Under the pieces are notes generated by a model. That model saw only the letters and a program-made list of their open reading frames with translations, ran no database searches and was not told the DNA's origin. The position numbers and the translations under genes were made by a program. Below are positions 55,478 through 63,592 of a DNA stretch of 64,000 nt, in pieces (within the stretch, counting starts at the first letter, position 1; every line of letters begins with the position of its first letter). Source of the stretch: an uncultured Helicobacteraceae bacterium (GTDB taxonomy: Bacteria; Campylobacterota; Campylobacteria; Campylobacterales; Helicobacteraceae). The DNA is taken from assembly GCA_947588965.1 (NCBI GenBank), contig CANQAN010000008.1, positions 1 through 64,000 of the forward strand, given 5' to 3'.

Positions 55478-56575
55478 TTAGGATTTTTGTGTGTTGATGT
55501 GAATTAAAACACTCTCCAAAAGTGCATCAATATCTCCATCTAAGACTGCATCGGCATTTGTAGAGGTGGCTTTAGAACGTAAATCTTTAACCTGCTGATA
55601 GGGGGTTAGGACATAGCTTCTGATTTGATGTCCCCAGCCAATTTCACTTTTTGTTGCGTTATTGCTCTGCTCCTCTCTTTTTTGACGTTCTAATTCATAG
55701 AGCTTTGATTTGAGCATTTTAAGGGCGCTTGCCTTGTTTTTGTGCTGACTTCTGTCGTTTTGGCATTGCACCACGATTCCCGTTGGAGTGTGCGTGATAC
55801 GGATCGCGGATTCTGTTTTGTTGATATGCTGTCCCCCTGCACCAGAAGCGCGATAAGTGTCTATGCGCAGGTCTTTTTCTTCAATCTCAATCTCGATATT
55901 ATCATCAATCTCGGGTGTCACTTCTACTGCGCAAAAACTCGTATGTCTCTTTGCGTTGGCATCAAAGGGAGAGTTGCGCACGAGGCGATGGATTCCACTT
56001 TCTACCTTTGCATAACCATAAGCATTTTCACCCTTAATGATAAAACTTGCATCTTTGATTCCCGCCTCTTCGCCCTCTTGATAGTCAAGCAATTCTACCT
56101 TGAATCCCCTGCGCTCTGCCCAGCGCAAATACATGCGATAGAGCATACTTGCCCAATCTTGCGATTCTGTTCCTCCTGCTCCTGGTGTTATGGTAAAGAT
56201 TGCGTTGTTTGCATCAAGCGGATCGCTTAACATCACTTCAATCTCTGCATCTTTAATGAGCTTTTCTAGGTCTTTGGAATCTGTAAAGAGCTGCTCTAAA
56301 CTCTCTGTGTCATCTAAGGATAATTCAAAAAGCTCTTCAGTATCGCTCAATGCCGATTTTGCAAGATTGTATTTTTCTAGCTTTTGGAGGCAGAGTTTTT
56401 TTTCTTTTTGCAGTTCCCCAGCCCTTTTTGCATCTTCCCAAAACTCCTTTTCTTGCTCCAATTTTAGAATCTCTTCTATGCGCGTTTGCAGAACGTGAGG
56501 TTGCATAATTTTTTCTATATTTTTGCATTTGGCATTTAGATCTTTAAGCAGTGCGCTGTATTCATAGGTGTCCAA
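55478..56575 (-). CDS. prfB: Peptide chain release factor 2
   Basis: RF2 terminates translation at UGA and UAA. The SPF anticodon-like motif is in [15 protein letters not shown] and the catalytic GGQ in [16 protein letters not shown] near residue 240. The reading frame is continuous from ATG: there is no UGA-containing programmed frameshift near codon 25 as in E. coli. Length is 365 aa. It ends one base from the convergent PIN-PhoH gene. Confidence 0.97.
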   Translation of the reverse strand: MDTYEYSALLKDLNAKCKNIEKIMQPHVLQTRIEEILKLEQEKEFWEDAKRAGELQKEKKLCLQKLEKYNLAKSALSDTEELFELSLDDTESLEQLFTDSKDLEKLIKDAEIEVMLSDPLDANNAIFTITPGAGGTESQDWASMLYRMYLRWAERRGFKVELLDYQEGEEAGIKDASFIIKGENAYGYAKVESGIHRLVRNSPFDANAKRHTSFCAVEVTPEIDDNIEIEIEEKDLRIDTYRASGAGGQHINKTESAIRITHTPTGIVVQCQNDRSQHKNKASALKMLKSKLYELERQKREEQSNNATKSEIGWGHQIRSYVLTPYQQVKDLRSKATSTNADAVLDGDIDALLESVLIHINTQKS

Positions 56576-56584
56576 AGTTTTCCT

Positions 56585-57583
56585 TTATTGATAAAAATTT
56601 TTTGCAAATTCCAAAATCTCTTCGCGAACTTGTTCTTTGGAGTGATAAACGATACTGTGGCAAAAAGATTCCTTTTTATAAACTTTGTCATAATATTGCA
56701 CAAGTAGAATCTCAACGGTGTGACTCAAATTACCACGATAAAAAGAATCTTTTGCTTCTTTCCAAAATTTCTTTTGCATAAAAGGTGCGATTTTTTGCAT
56801 AGAGATTTCAAAAAATTCGGGTGCTATTTTACCATATTGTTGCAAGATTCTTTGTGTGCGTTGTTGCAGGGGGGCGACAATTAGAATCTTCGGGGCATTT
56901 TGGTAGGCTTGATAGAGCTGTGATGGCAAAATGAGTTTTCCGATTTTCTTTCCCTCACCCTCTACCAAAACAAAAGGGGCATTTTCTAGGGATTTTAGTC
57001 GTGCAAAGAGGAGATTTTGGAACATCTTAACGCTTGGCTGTTCTCCATAGATTCCGCCAAAGTTTGAGCCACAATGATTGGCCATCTCCTCCAAATTGAG
57101 CGCATTTTCAAAGGTTTGCAGAATCTCACTTTTGCCACTTCCTGTTTGTCCAACAAGAGTGATAAAGCGGTGTTTAGGAGGGATTTGCAGATAGTCTAAA
57201 ATATATTTGCGATAGGATTTGTAGCCTCCATCTAGGATTGCGACTTGATAGCCGATTTTATCAAGCACGACGGCAAAGGCATTGCTACGCATTCCACCTC
57301 TTGCGCAATGGATTCCAAAGGGCTTTTTGGGACTTATAAGATCTTTGAGATTCAATAAATGTTGAGAGATATTTTTTGTGATAAAGCTTGCTCCTAAGAC
57401 TTTTGCTAAAAAATGATTTTGCTTATAAAGTGTGCCAATCTCTTCAAATTCTTCGTTGTTTAAAACAGCGCAATTTAGGGCATTTGGAATGTGAGATTCT
57501 GCAAATTCTCTTGGGGAACGTACATCAAAAACATGGGAAAAATCCATTTGTAAAAATGTTTCAATGGGAAGTGTTTTTATCAT
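56585..57583 (-). CDS. mnmH: tRNA 2-selenouridine synthase
   Basis: MnmH (SelU/YbbB) replaces sulfur with selenium at the wobble 2-thiouridine of certain tRNAs. The rhodanese domain (residues 1-115) has the catalytic cysteine in IHCARGGMRS; the P-loop domain has TLVGQTGSGKSEI near 145. Length is 332 aa versus about 364 in E. coli, with a shorter C-terminus. Its activity needs selenophosphate from SelD, which is not in this window. It lies just downstream of the SRP RNA gene and just upstream of prfB. Confidence 0.92.
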   Translation of the reverse strand: MIKTLPIETFLQMDFSHVFDVRSPREFAESHIPNALNCAVLNNEEFEEIGTLYKQNHFLAKVLGASFITKNISQHLLNLKDLISPKKPFGIHCARGGMRSNAFAVVLDKIGYQVAILDGGYKSYRKYILDYLQIPPKHRFITLVGQTGSGKSEILQTFENALNLEEMANHCGSNFGGIYGEQPSVKMFQNLLFARLKSLENAPFVLVEGEGKKIGKLILPSQLYQAYQNAPKILIVAPLQQRTQRILQQYGKIAPEFFEISMQKIAPFMQKKFWKEAKDSFYRGNLSHTVEILLVQYYDKVYKKESFCHSIVYHSKEQVREEILEFAKNFYQ

Positions 57584-57619
57584 CTAAAGACTCTAAGGGA
57601 TTTTAAAAGATTTCAAAGA

Positions 57620-57726
57620 AACCCTTTTTAAGATACTTGCGGCACACAAATTTTCCAGAGGCTCTGCTGTGTTCCCACCCTGAAGCATTATCCAAAAAAC
57701 TCATTGCACAAGTCTCAAAAAGGGCG
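57620..57726 (-). ncRNA. ffs: Signal recognition particle RNA (4.5S-type, bacterial small SRP RNA)
   Basis: On the minus strand the 187-bp gap between pgpA and mnmH folds as a long hairpin. The ends pair (CCCTTTTTGAGA with TCTTAAAAAGGG). The tip holds the invariant SRP domain IV: GCTT-CAGG-GTG-GGAA-CAC-AGCA-GAGC, a GGAA tetraloop on a 3-bp stem with the symmetric loop that binds Ffh. A TATAAT -10 box at 57732-57737 would start transcription at the predicted 5' end. A T-rich stretch follows the closing stem. The ends are approximate. Together with Ffh (not in the window) it targets ribosomes to the membrane. Confidence 0.88.
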
Positions 57727-57731
57727 TTGAA

Positions 57732-57737
57732 ATTATA
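57732..57737 (-). promoter_or_regulatory. -10 box (TATAAT) of the SRP RNA gene
   Basis: On the minus strand AAAATATAATTTCAACGCCC places TATAAT six to seven bases before the start of the folded RNA. T-tracts lie upstream. Confidence 0.7.
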
Positions 57738-57770
57738 TTTTATTCTCGCAAAAAAAGCAAATCCTAGTCT

Positions 57771-58292
57771 CTAAGGAGACAGGAGTGCAAGAGATTCTAA
57801 TTGTTCTAAAAGTCCAACGAGAATCAATCCTAACAATCCCGCAAAGAATCCTGCCAACAAATCATCGCCCATCACCCCCAATCCTCCTTGTATTTCGCGA
57901 TCGATTTTTCCAATGACAGAGGGCTTCCAAATATCAAAAAGCCTAAAGAGTACAAAAGCTAAAATAAGCTCTAGCATTCCATGCCCAATCATAGAAATAC
58001 TCATCCAAACCCCCGCCAATTCATCAATGACAATCTCGCTTCTATCATGTGCTAAGCCCTCTTTTTCGTAGGCATTAATGACTTTAATAGCGATTACACT
58101 CACAAGCAAAGAGCTTAGAAAAAGTGTGTTAGGAGCGATATAGTGGGCAATAGCCCAACCAAAGGGAAGGGCTACAAGCGTACCAACGGTGCCGGGCGCG
58201 ACTTTAGAGATTCCGCTAAAAAAGAGCGTTAAAAACATTTTTTTAAAAAAATCACGACTGTCTTTGAATGTTGTGAAAAAAGAATCCCTCAT
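57771..58292 (-). CDS. pgpA: Phosphatidylglycerophosphatase A
   Basis: PgpA removes the phosphate of phosphatidylglycerophosphate to give phosphatidylglycerol. Family motifs are SGISKVAPGTVGTLVALPFG, EIVIDELAGVWMSISM and the C-terminal GVMGDDLLAGFFAGLLG. It has three to four membrane helices and 173 aa. In C. jejuni, as I recall, pgpA lies in the same order beside an ATP-sulfurylase-like gene, a regulator and ispDF. Confidence 0.93.
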   Translation of the reverse strand: MRDSFFTTFKDSRDFFKKMFLTLFFSGISKVAPGTVGTLVALPFGWAIAHYIAPNTLFLSSLLVSVIAIKVINAYEKEGLAHDRSEIVIDELAGVWMSISMIGHGMLELILAFVLFRLFDIWKPSVIGKIDREIQGGLGVMGDDLLAGFFAGLLGLILVGLLEQLESLALLSP

Positions 58293-58299
58293 AGTGTGC

Positions 58300-59499
58300 C
58301 TAGCTTAAAGAATGGATTTGATAGAGGGCAATGAGTTTGAGATAGAAATCCTCATCATCTTTTTCTTCTATCATTCCATGGTTTGCAAACATCGCTCCAA
58401 ACTGCTTAAGAAGCGGACTGAAACGTTTAGGAAAGAGTGAGCTAAGAATCTTTGCAGAGATTTCTTTGCGAATCAGAATTGTCGGCGGAATGAGCCCTGC
58501 ACGCAAAATTTCTTGCAAGAATCCAGAATTATAGCGAATGTGATGATGGCTCCCATGTGGGCAAGTTTTAAAGCTTACAATCGTGCTGCATTGACTGCAA
58601 TAGACAAACTCATGCAATAATTTGACATTGATTTTAATATCCTTAATGGTGTCAAAAATAGAATAAATTTTCTGATTGTCATAATAGAGTGTGAGATTAG
58701 GATAATTTTCTCCAATGATAATTTTATCACAGCCAAGATTCTGCGCCAAAATCGCATCCAAAATAATCCCATGTGCCCCTGCAAAGAGATAAATATCATC
58801 AAGGGGGTAAATGACAATGCGACTTGTTGGCAGGTAATTTTCTACGACAAACTGCAGACACATTTTACGCAAATTAAAATCCAAAAGCCTCTCATTTTGA
58901 TGTCTTAAAAGCAGAAGGACGAGCAAGTCACTCTCATCAAGTGCGAATCTAAAAATCCTCTCATGAATGCGCGTTACAGGTGAGGCGTCAATGACCATTG
59001 CGGTCACATTTTCGGCTTGCATATGTTTTTTAGTGTGCAAAATAGCGTCTTTGTTAATGTGTTGCATAAAGGGAAATTCTGAAAGCTCTAATGTGTATTC
59101 TCCACAAATTGCGTAATTTCCAAGCCTTTGATTGATGTTTTGTGCTTTTTGTGAATAGACATCTCCGCCCATAATCTTAAAGAGTCGCTCTTGCTTATTA
59201 ATCGCAAAGGTTGAATCCACAAGCAATTCTCCACATGGCTTACCTGCACAAATGAGTGTGATGTGCTCACCTTTTTGCGCACTCTTAATAACTTCTTCGT
59301 TGCGCCTTCCCGCAGGGGCTAAAATGAAAGAAAAAGGAAAGCTCTGTCCTCTAAAGATTCCCGTTTGATCTACTTCTTTCATCTCCTCTTCGTTCATCAA
59401 ATGTGTAACAGGAGAGAGCAATTTCTCTTGACACAAAAGGAGTGCAAAAACCGCTTCTTGATCGATAAATAAGGTGCTATTTTTTCTTTGTGATTCCAT
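58300..59499 (-). CDS. Divergent ATP-sulfurylase-like protein (Cj1609-like)
   Basis: The 399-aa protein resembles Sat sulfate adenylyltransferase but with altered active-site motifs. The C-terminal part keeps family features: CSQCSTIVSFKTCPHGSHHHIRYNSGFLQEILRAGLIPP, a probable zinc site, compares with KTCPHxxxHHxxLSGTKVREML. AGAHGIILDAILAQNLGCDKIIIGENYP sits where AGPREAxxHAIIRKNxGxTHFIVGRDHAG is expected. At the QTRNPxHRxHE site it reads DASPVTRIHERI, so the QxRN and first His are lost. ATP-dependent sulfate activation is therefore doubtful, and no other sulfate-assimilation genes are near. It overlaps the upstream regulator gene by 23 bp, suggesting linked function. Confidence 0.6.
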   Translation of the reverse strand: MESQRKNSTLFIDQEAVFALLLCQEKLLSPVTHLMNEEEMKEVDQTGIFRGQSFPFSFILAPAGRRNEEVIKSAQKGEHITLICAGKPCGELLVDSTFAINKQERLFKIMGGDVYSQKAQNINQRLGNYAICGEYTLELSEFPFMQHINKDAILHTKKHMQAENVTAMVIDASPVTRIHERIFRFALDESDLLVLLLLRHQNERLLDFNLRKMCLQFVVENYLPTSRIVIYPLDDIYLFAGAHGIILDAILAQNLGCDKIIIGENYPNLTLYYDNQKIYSIFDTIKDIKINVKLLHEFVYCSQCSTIVSFKTCPHGSHHHIRYNSGFLQEILRAGLIPPTILIRKEISAKILSSLFPKRFSPLLKQFGAMFANHGMIEEKDDEDFYLKLIALYQIHSLS

Positions 59500-60370
59500 A
59501 TTTTTTACGCTTTTCCCATAAACTTTTTCTTGACATTCCTAAACGCTTACTCAGCTCCGTGTCAGGATATCGGTCTTCAAATTTCAAAATCATAGCCTTA
59601 ATGTATTCATCAACACTTAAAATGTTATCTTGAAGTCCGTGTGAAACCTCTTTGACATTAAGCTCAAAGACATTTTTGAAATCACTCAAATCGCCGCTAA
59701 GGCAAGAAAACACGACGGGAATGTTTTTTAATCTTTTCATGCAATCTTCCTTGTCTTCTTTAGAGAGGATTTCAAAGCCAATGACATAAGTAAGCTGTGT
59801 CTTGGGGAGATCTTTTAAGAGCTGTACGTGGTTTGTAGAATCCTTGTAGAGCGAAATAAAATTGATTGTGAATTTTTTATGAATGGCGTAATTCACAACA
59901 CACATATCAATGGACTTTTGAGAGATGCTCTTAATAATGAGTGGAAAAGAGACTTTTGTATTAATCGTATAGGTGGGCAGCAGGAGGGAGTTGCAAAAAT
60001 AATCGCGATAGAAAGCAATTTCTTTTTTGAGTTGGTGGAATTCTATGTAATGCTTGATTTTTCTCACAAGCTCATCAATCATAAAGGGCTTGACAATATA
60101 ATCGCTTGCCCCCGCTTTTATCGGATTTGTAACCATATCATCATTGACATAGGGAATCATCATTATGATAATGGAATTTTTGAATTTCTCAATCACGGGA
60201 TAAAAGTTTTGTCCGGGAATGTTTGCAGATAAAAGGATAATGTCGGCATTTTCAAAATGAAGTGCCTCATCAATGCTAGAAGTACTCTCGCAAGTGAAGC
60301 CAAATTGTCCGAGTTTAGAAGTGATACTCTGTGCCAAATAAATTTCATTTTCAATGATTAAAATTTTCAT
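59477..60370 (-). CDS. Atypical orphan response regulator (HP1021/Cj1608-type)
   Basis: The receiver domain (1-120) lacks the phospho-acceptor aspartate: IILLSANIPG has serine (about residue 48) where Asp is expected, and the acidic pocket reads ENE. The lysine of YIVKPF is kept. A linker domain (about 125-240) carries several cysteines, and a Fis-like helix-turn-helix ends the protein (ELSKRLGMSRKSLWEKRKKYG). In H. pylori HP1021 controls oriC and many genes without phosphorylation and responds to redox state; that is family knowledge. There is no histidine kinase nearby. It overlaps ispDF by 20 bp and the ATP-sulfurylase-like gene by 23 bp. Confidence 0.88.
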   Translation of the reverse strand: MKILIIENEIYLAQSITSKLGQFGFTCESTSSIDEALHFENADIILLSANIPGQNFYPVIEKFKNSIIIMMIPYVNDDMVTNPIKAGASDYIVKPFMIDELVRKIKHYIEFHQLKKEIAFYRDYFCNSLLLPTYTINTKVSFPLIIKSISQKSIDMCVVNYAIHKKFTINFISLYKDSTNHVQLLKDLPKTQLTYVIGFEILSKEDKEDCMKRLKNIPVVFSCLSGDLSDFKNVFELNVKEVSHGLQDNILSVDEYIKAMILKFEDRYPDTELSKRLGMSRKSLWEKRKKYGITKKK

Positions 60371-61577
60371 GAAACAATCCTTTCTGCAATCTTTTCCAAT
60401 TAAAATATTCTAAAACCACATTTGCCTGCGCCAAAATCCCCTCTTCTCTGCCAATAAAACCTAATTTTTCTGTGGTTGTCGCTTTGAGATTAACCTTAAA
60501 GGATGGGATTCCTAAAATCTTTGCGATATTTTTTTCTATGGCAGATTTGTAGGGAGCAATCTTTGGTTTTTGCGCAAAAATTGTAATGTCTGTTTGCAAG
60601 ATAGCATAACCCACTTCTGTGCTAAAGGATACAATGGTTTGAAGCAACTCTTTAGAATCTGCCCCCTTATAATTGTCATCATTATCGGGGAACCACTCTC
60701 CAATGTCTCCTGCGCCTATCGCACCAAGAATCGCATCGCAGAGGGCATGCAAACAAACATCGCCATCGCTGTGTGCAATAAGCTTGAAAGGACAAGGAAT
60801 GGGAATCCCGCCTAAGATGATTCCATCCCCCTTATCTAATGCATGAATGTCGCTCCCTAAGCCTATGAGAGTTTTTCTGCTTGGGGATTGTAGGCGCATT
60901 CCTTCTAAATCTTCTAAAAAGGTGAGTTTTTTTGCCTCTTTATCTCCTAAGACAAAGCCGATTTGTCCTCCATGCGCAGAAATGGCACTACTCTCATCGG
61001 TGAAATCTCCCTTATCTAAGGCGGGTTTGAGTATGGAAAGTCTGCTTAGTTGCGGCGTTTGAATAATTTTGAGAGAATCTCTTTTGAGATATTGTAGTCC
61101 GTCATTTTCTTGATAGGCGATAGTGTCGCATAGAGACAAGTATGGTACGACACAATCATAATTTCCGACTTCTTTGAGAATTCTTTGGCATAATGCTTCA
61201 GAAACAAGACAACGTGCAATGTCATGCACAAGAACAAAATCAACATCTGCATTTAAGGCGTTAATGGCATTTTGTAGGGATTCCTGCCTTGAAGCGCCAC
61301 CCTCTATGAGCTTGTAATCTAGGGCGTAAGAGTCCAAATACTTGTGCATATAGGGGATTTCATTGCCCTTTGCAGTCAGAATGGATTGAGAGAAGGGATA
61401 AACATTGTGTAAATCTATTGCAACCTTGAGCCACAGAGGAATTGCGCCGATACGAATCCATTGCTTTTTGGGTAGTTTGGTAACATTTTTTGTGTGGTTG
61501 CAGAGAGATTCTTGTGTAGAATCTCTAAAGCGACTGCTATCACCCGCACCCAAAAGAATTAAAGCAATTTTTAACAC
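60351..61577 (-). CDS. ispDF: Bifunctional IspD/IspF enzyme of the MEP isoprenoid pathway
   Basis: This fused protein carries two steps of MEP synthesis of isoprenoid precursors. Residues 1-210 are IspD (LILLGAGDSSRF nucleotide loop, KKQWIRIGAIPLW, HDIARCLVS). Residues about 250-400 are IspF (IGLGSDIHALDKGDGIILGGIPIP, metal-binding HSDGDVCLHALCDAILGAIGAGDIGEWFPD). The start is GTG with GAGGA seven bases upstream. The fusion is usual in epsilonproteobacteria. A TACAAT -10 box lies at 61605-61610. Confidence 0.96.
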   Translation of the reverse strand: MLKIALILLGAGDSSRFRDSTQESLCNHTKNVTKLPKKQWIRIGAIPLWLKVAIDLHNVYPFSQSILTAKGNEIPYMHKYLDSYALDYKLIEGGASRQESLQNAINALNADVDFVLVHDIARCLVSEALCQRILKEVGNYDCVVPYLSLCDTIAYQENDGLQYLKRDSLKIIQTPQLSRLSILKPALDKGDFTDESSAISAHGGQIGFVLGDKEAKKLTFLEDLEGMRLQSPSRKTLIGLGSDIHALDKGDGIILGGIPIPCPFKLIAHSDGDVCLHALCDAILGAIGAGDIGEWFPDNDDNYKGADSKELLQTIVSFSTEVGYAILQTDITIFAQKPKIAPYKSAIEKNIAKILGIPSFKVNLKATTTEKLGFIGREEGILAQANVVLEYFNWKRLQKGLFHENFNH

Positions 61578-61604
61578 AGAATATCCTCATAAAAAACTGC
61601 CTTC

Positions 61605-61610
61605 ATTGTA
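61605..61610 (-). promoter_or_regulatory. -10 box (TACAAT) for ispDF and following genes
   Basis: On the minus strand TTTATATACAATGAAGG lies about 28 bp before the ispDF GTG, preceded by a T-tract. Confidence 0.5.
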
Positions 61611-61625
61611 TATAAAAAGCCCTTT

Positions 61626-61644
61626 AGAATCCATTAAGGATTCT
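61626..61644 (-). terminator. 7-bp hairpin after the chemoreceptor gene
   Basis: AGAATCC-TTAAT-GGATTCT is a perfect inverted repeat within 3 bp of the chemoreceptor stop. On the minus strand AAAGGGCTTTTT follows. It is probably a terminator, though the T-run is displaced. Confidence 0.45.
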
Positions 61645-61646
61645 TA

Positions 61647-63290
61647 TTAAATCTTAAAGTTTCCAATATGTGTTTTTAAGACACTGGAAATATCCTTGAG
61701 TATTTTTGCGGCTTCAGTGTTGCTCTCCATAGACTGCGCGGTATTTTTGGAATCTTGCGTAATTTCATTAATCTCTTCTGCGAGTTTTTGCATGTTTTCT
61801 GTCTGGTTGTTTGTCGCCTCTACAACTTCCTTTACCTTTGTGAGGGAATCGCTTGCCTGTGCTTCAATCTGGTTGAGGAGCTCACTTGCTTCATTGGCGA
61901 GTTGCATGCCCTTTTCTACTTGTGGGACGGCATTTTGGATAGCTTCTACTGCTGTTTGTGTTTCGTTTTGAATCACGTCAATCATTCTGGCAATTTCCGC
62001 CGTTGCAACACCTGTGCGCTCGGCAAGTTTGCGAATCTCATCAGAGACAACGGCAAATCCACGTCCTGCCTCTCCTGCACGGGCTGCTTCAATGGCGGCA
62101 TTAAGAGCTAAGAGATTTGTTTGATCGGTGATTTCTTTAATCAATTCCGCACTGCCACCAATTTCTTGAGAATGTCTCTCTAGCATACGAATGTGTTCAG
62201 AAGATGATGTGACTGTTTGTGTGATTTTTTCAATCTCTTCAATGGTGACGCGCATAGCCTCTATACCCTTATTAGAGAGTACTGCTGTGTTTTTTGAGTT
62301 TTCTTCGGTTTGCTTAGCGATATCAGAGACTTGATTGACTCCCTCAACGACTTCTTTAATGCGCACCGCAGAATATTCGGAGCTTTGGACTTGACGTTGA
62401 GAGGACTTTTTGGATTCCTCTGATCTTTGAGTGACTTCATTGGCACGTTCATTGAGACTTTCAGAAGACTTCATAATCTCCAAAACAATGGAACGTAATT
62501 TTTCTTGCATTTGTGCAACGGATGCCAACATACTTCCTTGAAATTTCGTTTGAACATGCGTGTTGAGATTTCCGCTTGCTATGCTTAAAACAGCCTTGAT
62601 TGCGTCTTTTGGCTCTCCGCCTAGATTGGAAACAATGAGGCGCGTGATGTAGATCACATCAAAAATGGCTAAAATCAACGCAACGACAGAAAGCCATAAG
62701 GTGATATCAAGGTAAGAGGTCAGTTCTTTTCTTGCTGTAACTGTGAGATTGTGATTTTTTTCTTCTTGATAATCAATAAATTCATTAATCACATTGAGCC
62801 ATTCTACAAACGCACCACGTGCCTGTTGAATGAGAATTTTATGTGCATTTTGTATATCGCCTTGCGCCTTTTTGTTGATAACTTCCGCAATCATTGGCAT
62901 AGTTTTGGATTCTATGGATTTGATACGTCCGAGAATTTCGTTGTCTTTTGTGTCAAAAAGAGCAGGGTTTTTAAAGATTTCATCCATTTTAATAGCGGAA
63001 TCTGCATAGAATTCTTCAAGTGTTTTTATGAGCCGCAAGGTTTTTTCAATCTCTCCTACATCCTCTAGTATGACAACATCACGTAGGGCAATCGCGCGAT
63101 CATGTACACTTCCGCGAAAGTTAATGGCATAACGTTGTTTGACGGCATTGACATCGGTCACAGTGGAGATTGTTTTATCAACAAAGCTTATCTTGCTGTA
63201 TCCCACAAATGCAATGACCAAAATAAGGACAAAAAGAAGCCCAAAACCAATTAAAAGTTGAGATTTCAACGACAAATTTTTTCCAAACAT
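61647..63290 (-). CDS. Methyl-accepting chemotaxis protein
   Basis: This is a 547-aa transmembrane chemoreceptor. TM1 is at about 10-30 and TM2 at about 195-215, enclosing a 160-residue periplasmic helical domain of the four-helix-bundle type ([21 protein letters not shown]). A HAMP-like linker follows ([25 protein letters not shown]). The cytoplasmic signalling hairpin is [41 protein letters not shown] near residues 400-440. No CheR/CheB docking pentapeptide ends the protein (GNFKI). It signals to CheA through CheW. The ligand is unknown. Confidence 0.95.
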   Translation of the reverse strand: MFGKNLSLKSQLLIGFGLLFVLILVIAFVGYSKISFVDKTISTVTDVNAVKQRYAINFRGSVHDRAIALRDVVILEDVGEIEKTLRLIKTLEEFYADSAIKMDEIFKNPALFDTKDNEILGRIKSIESKTMPMIAEVINKKAQGDIQNAHKILIQQARGAFVEWLNVINEFIDYQEEKNHNLTVTARKELTSYLDITLWLSVVALILAIFDVIYITRLIVSNLGGEPKDAIKAVLSIASGNLNTHVQTKFQGSMLASVAQMQEKLRSIVLEIMKSSESLNERANEVTQRSEESKKSSQRQVQSSEYSAVRIKEVVEGVNQVSDIAKQTEENSKNTAVLSNKGIEAMRVTIEEIEKITQTVTSSSEHIRMLERHSQEIGGSAELIKEITDQTNLLALNAAIEAARAGEAGRGFAVVSDEIRKLAERTGVATAEIARMIDVIQNETQTAVEAIQNAVPQVEKGMQLANEASELLNQIEAQASDSLTKVKEVVEATNNQTENMQKLAEEINEITQDSKNTAQSMESNTEAAKILKDISSVLKTHIGNFKI

Positions 63291-63377
63291 AGCATACCTT
63301 TCATAGAATTTCCTAAAATGAACCCAACAAATGCTTTATTTAATGGAACTATTTTTTTGCATTAAATAACCGCGCGA

Positions 63378-63383
63378 ATTCTA
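63378..63383 (-). promoter_or_regulatory. Candidate -10 box (TAGAAT) for the chemoreceptor gene
   Basis: On the minus strand ATAGTAGAATTCGCGCGG lies about 88 bp before the ATG. The rest of the 302-bp gap (63291-63592) shows no ORF. It holds another TAGAAT box at 63535-63540 on the plus strand, likely for dapE. Confidence 0.35.
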
Positions 63384-63592
63384 CTATGATGAAAATTAAA
63401 AAACAATAAGAAAAGCTTTTGTGCGGTTTGTCTTGGTTTTTGTCTTTTAATGCTTACAAAGTCTGTGCGCTAGGAATGCAAAGAGGAATCCTGTGGAGAT
63501 TCTTTTGAGGATTTAAGAGTTTTTTTGAATATTTTAGAATAGAATTTGTGCGATGAATGTTTAAATAATCTCTATCATAAAAAGGAATCAAA

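Noticed and set aside
58300-59499. Functional sulfate adenylyltransferase (sat)
   Set aside because: The QTRNPxHRxHE catalytic motif is altered and no sulfate-assimilation genes are adjacent, so I call it only ATP-sulfurylase-like.
63340-63365. GGAAC...TTGC resembling a sigma54 promoter upstream of the chemoreceptor
   Set aside because: The GG and GC are separated by 12 bases instead of the required 10, and the plus-strand orientation points away from the chemoreceptor gene.
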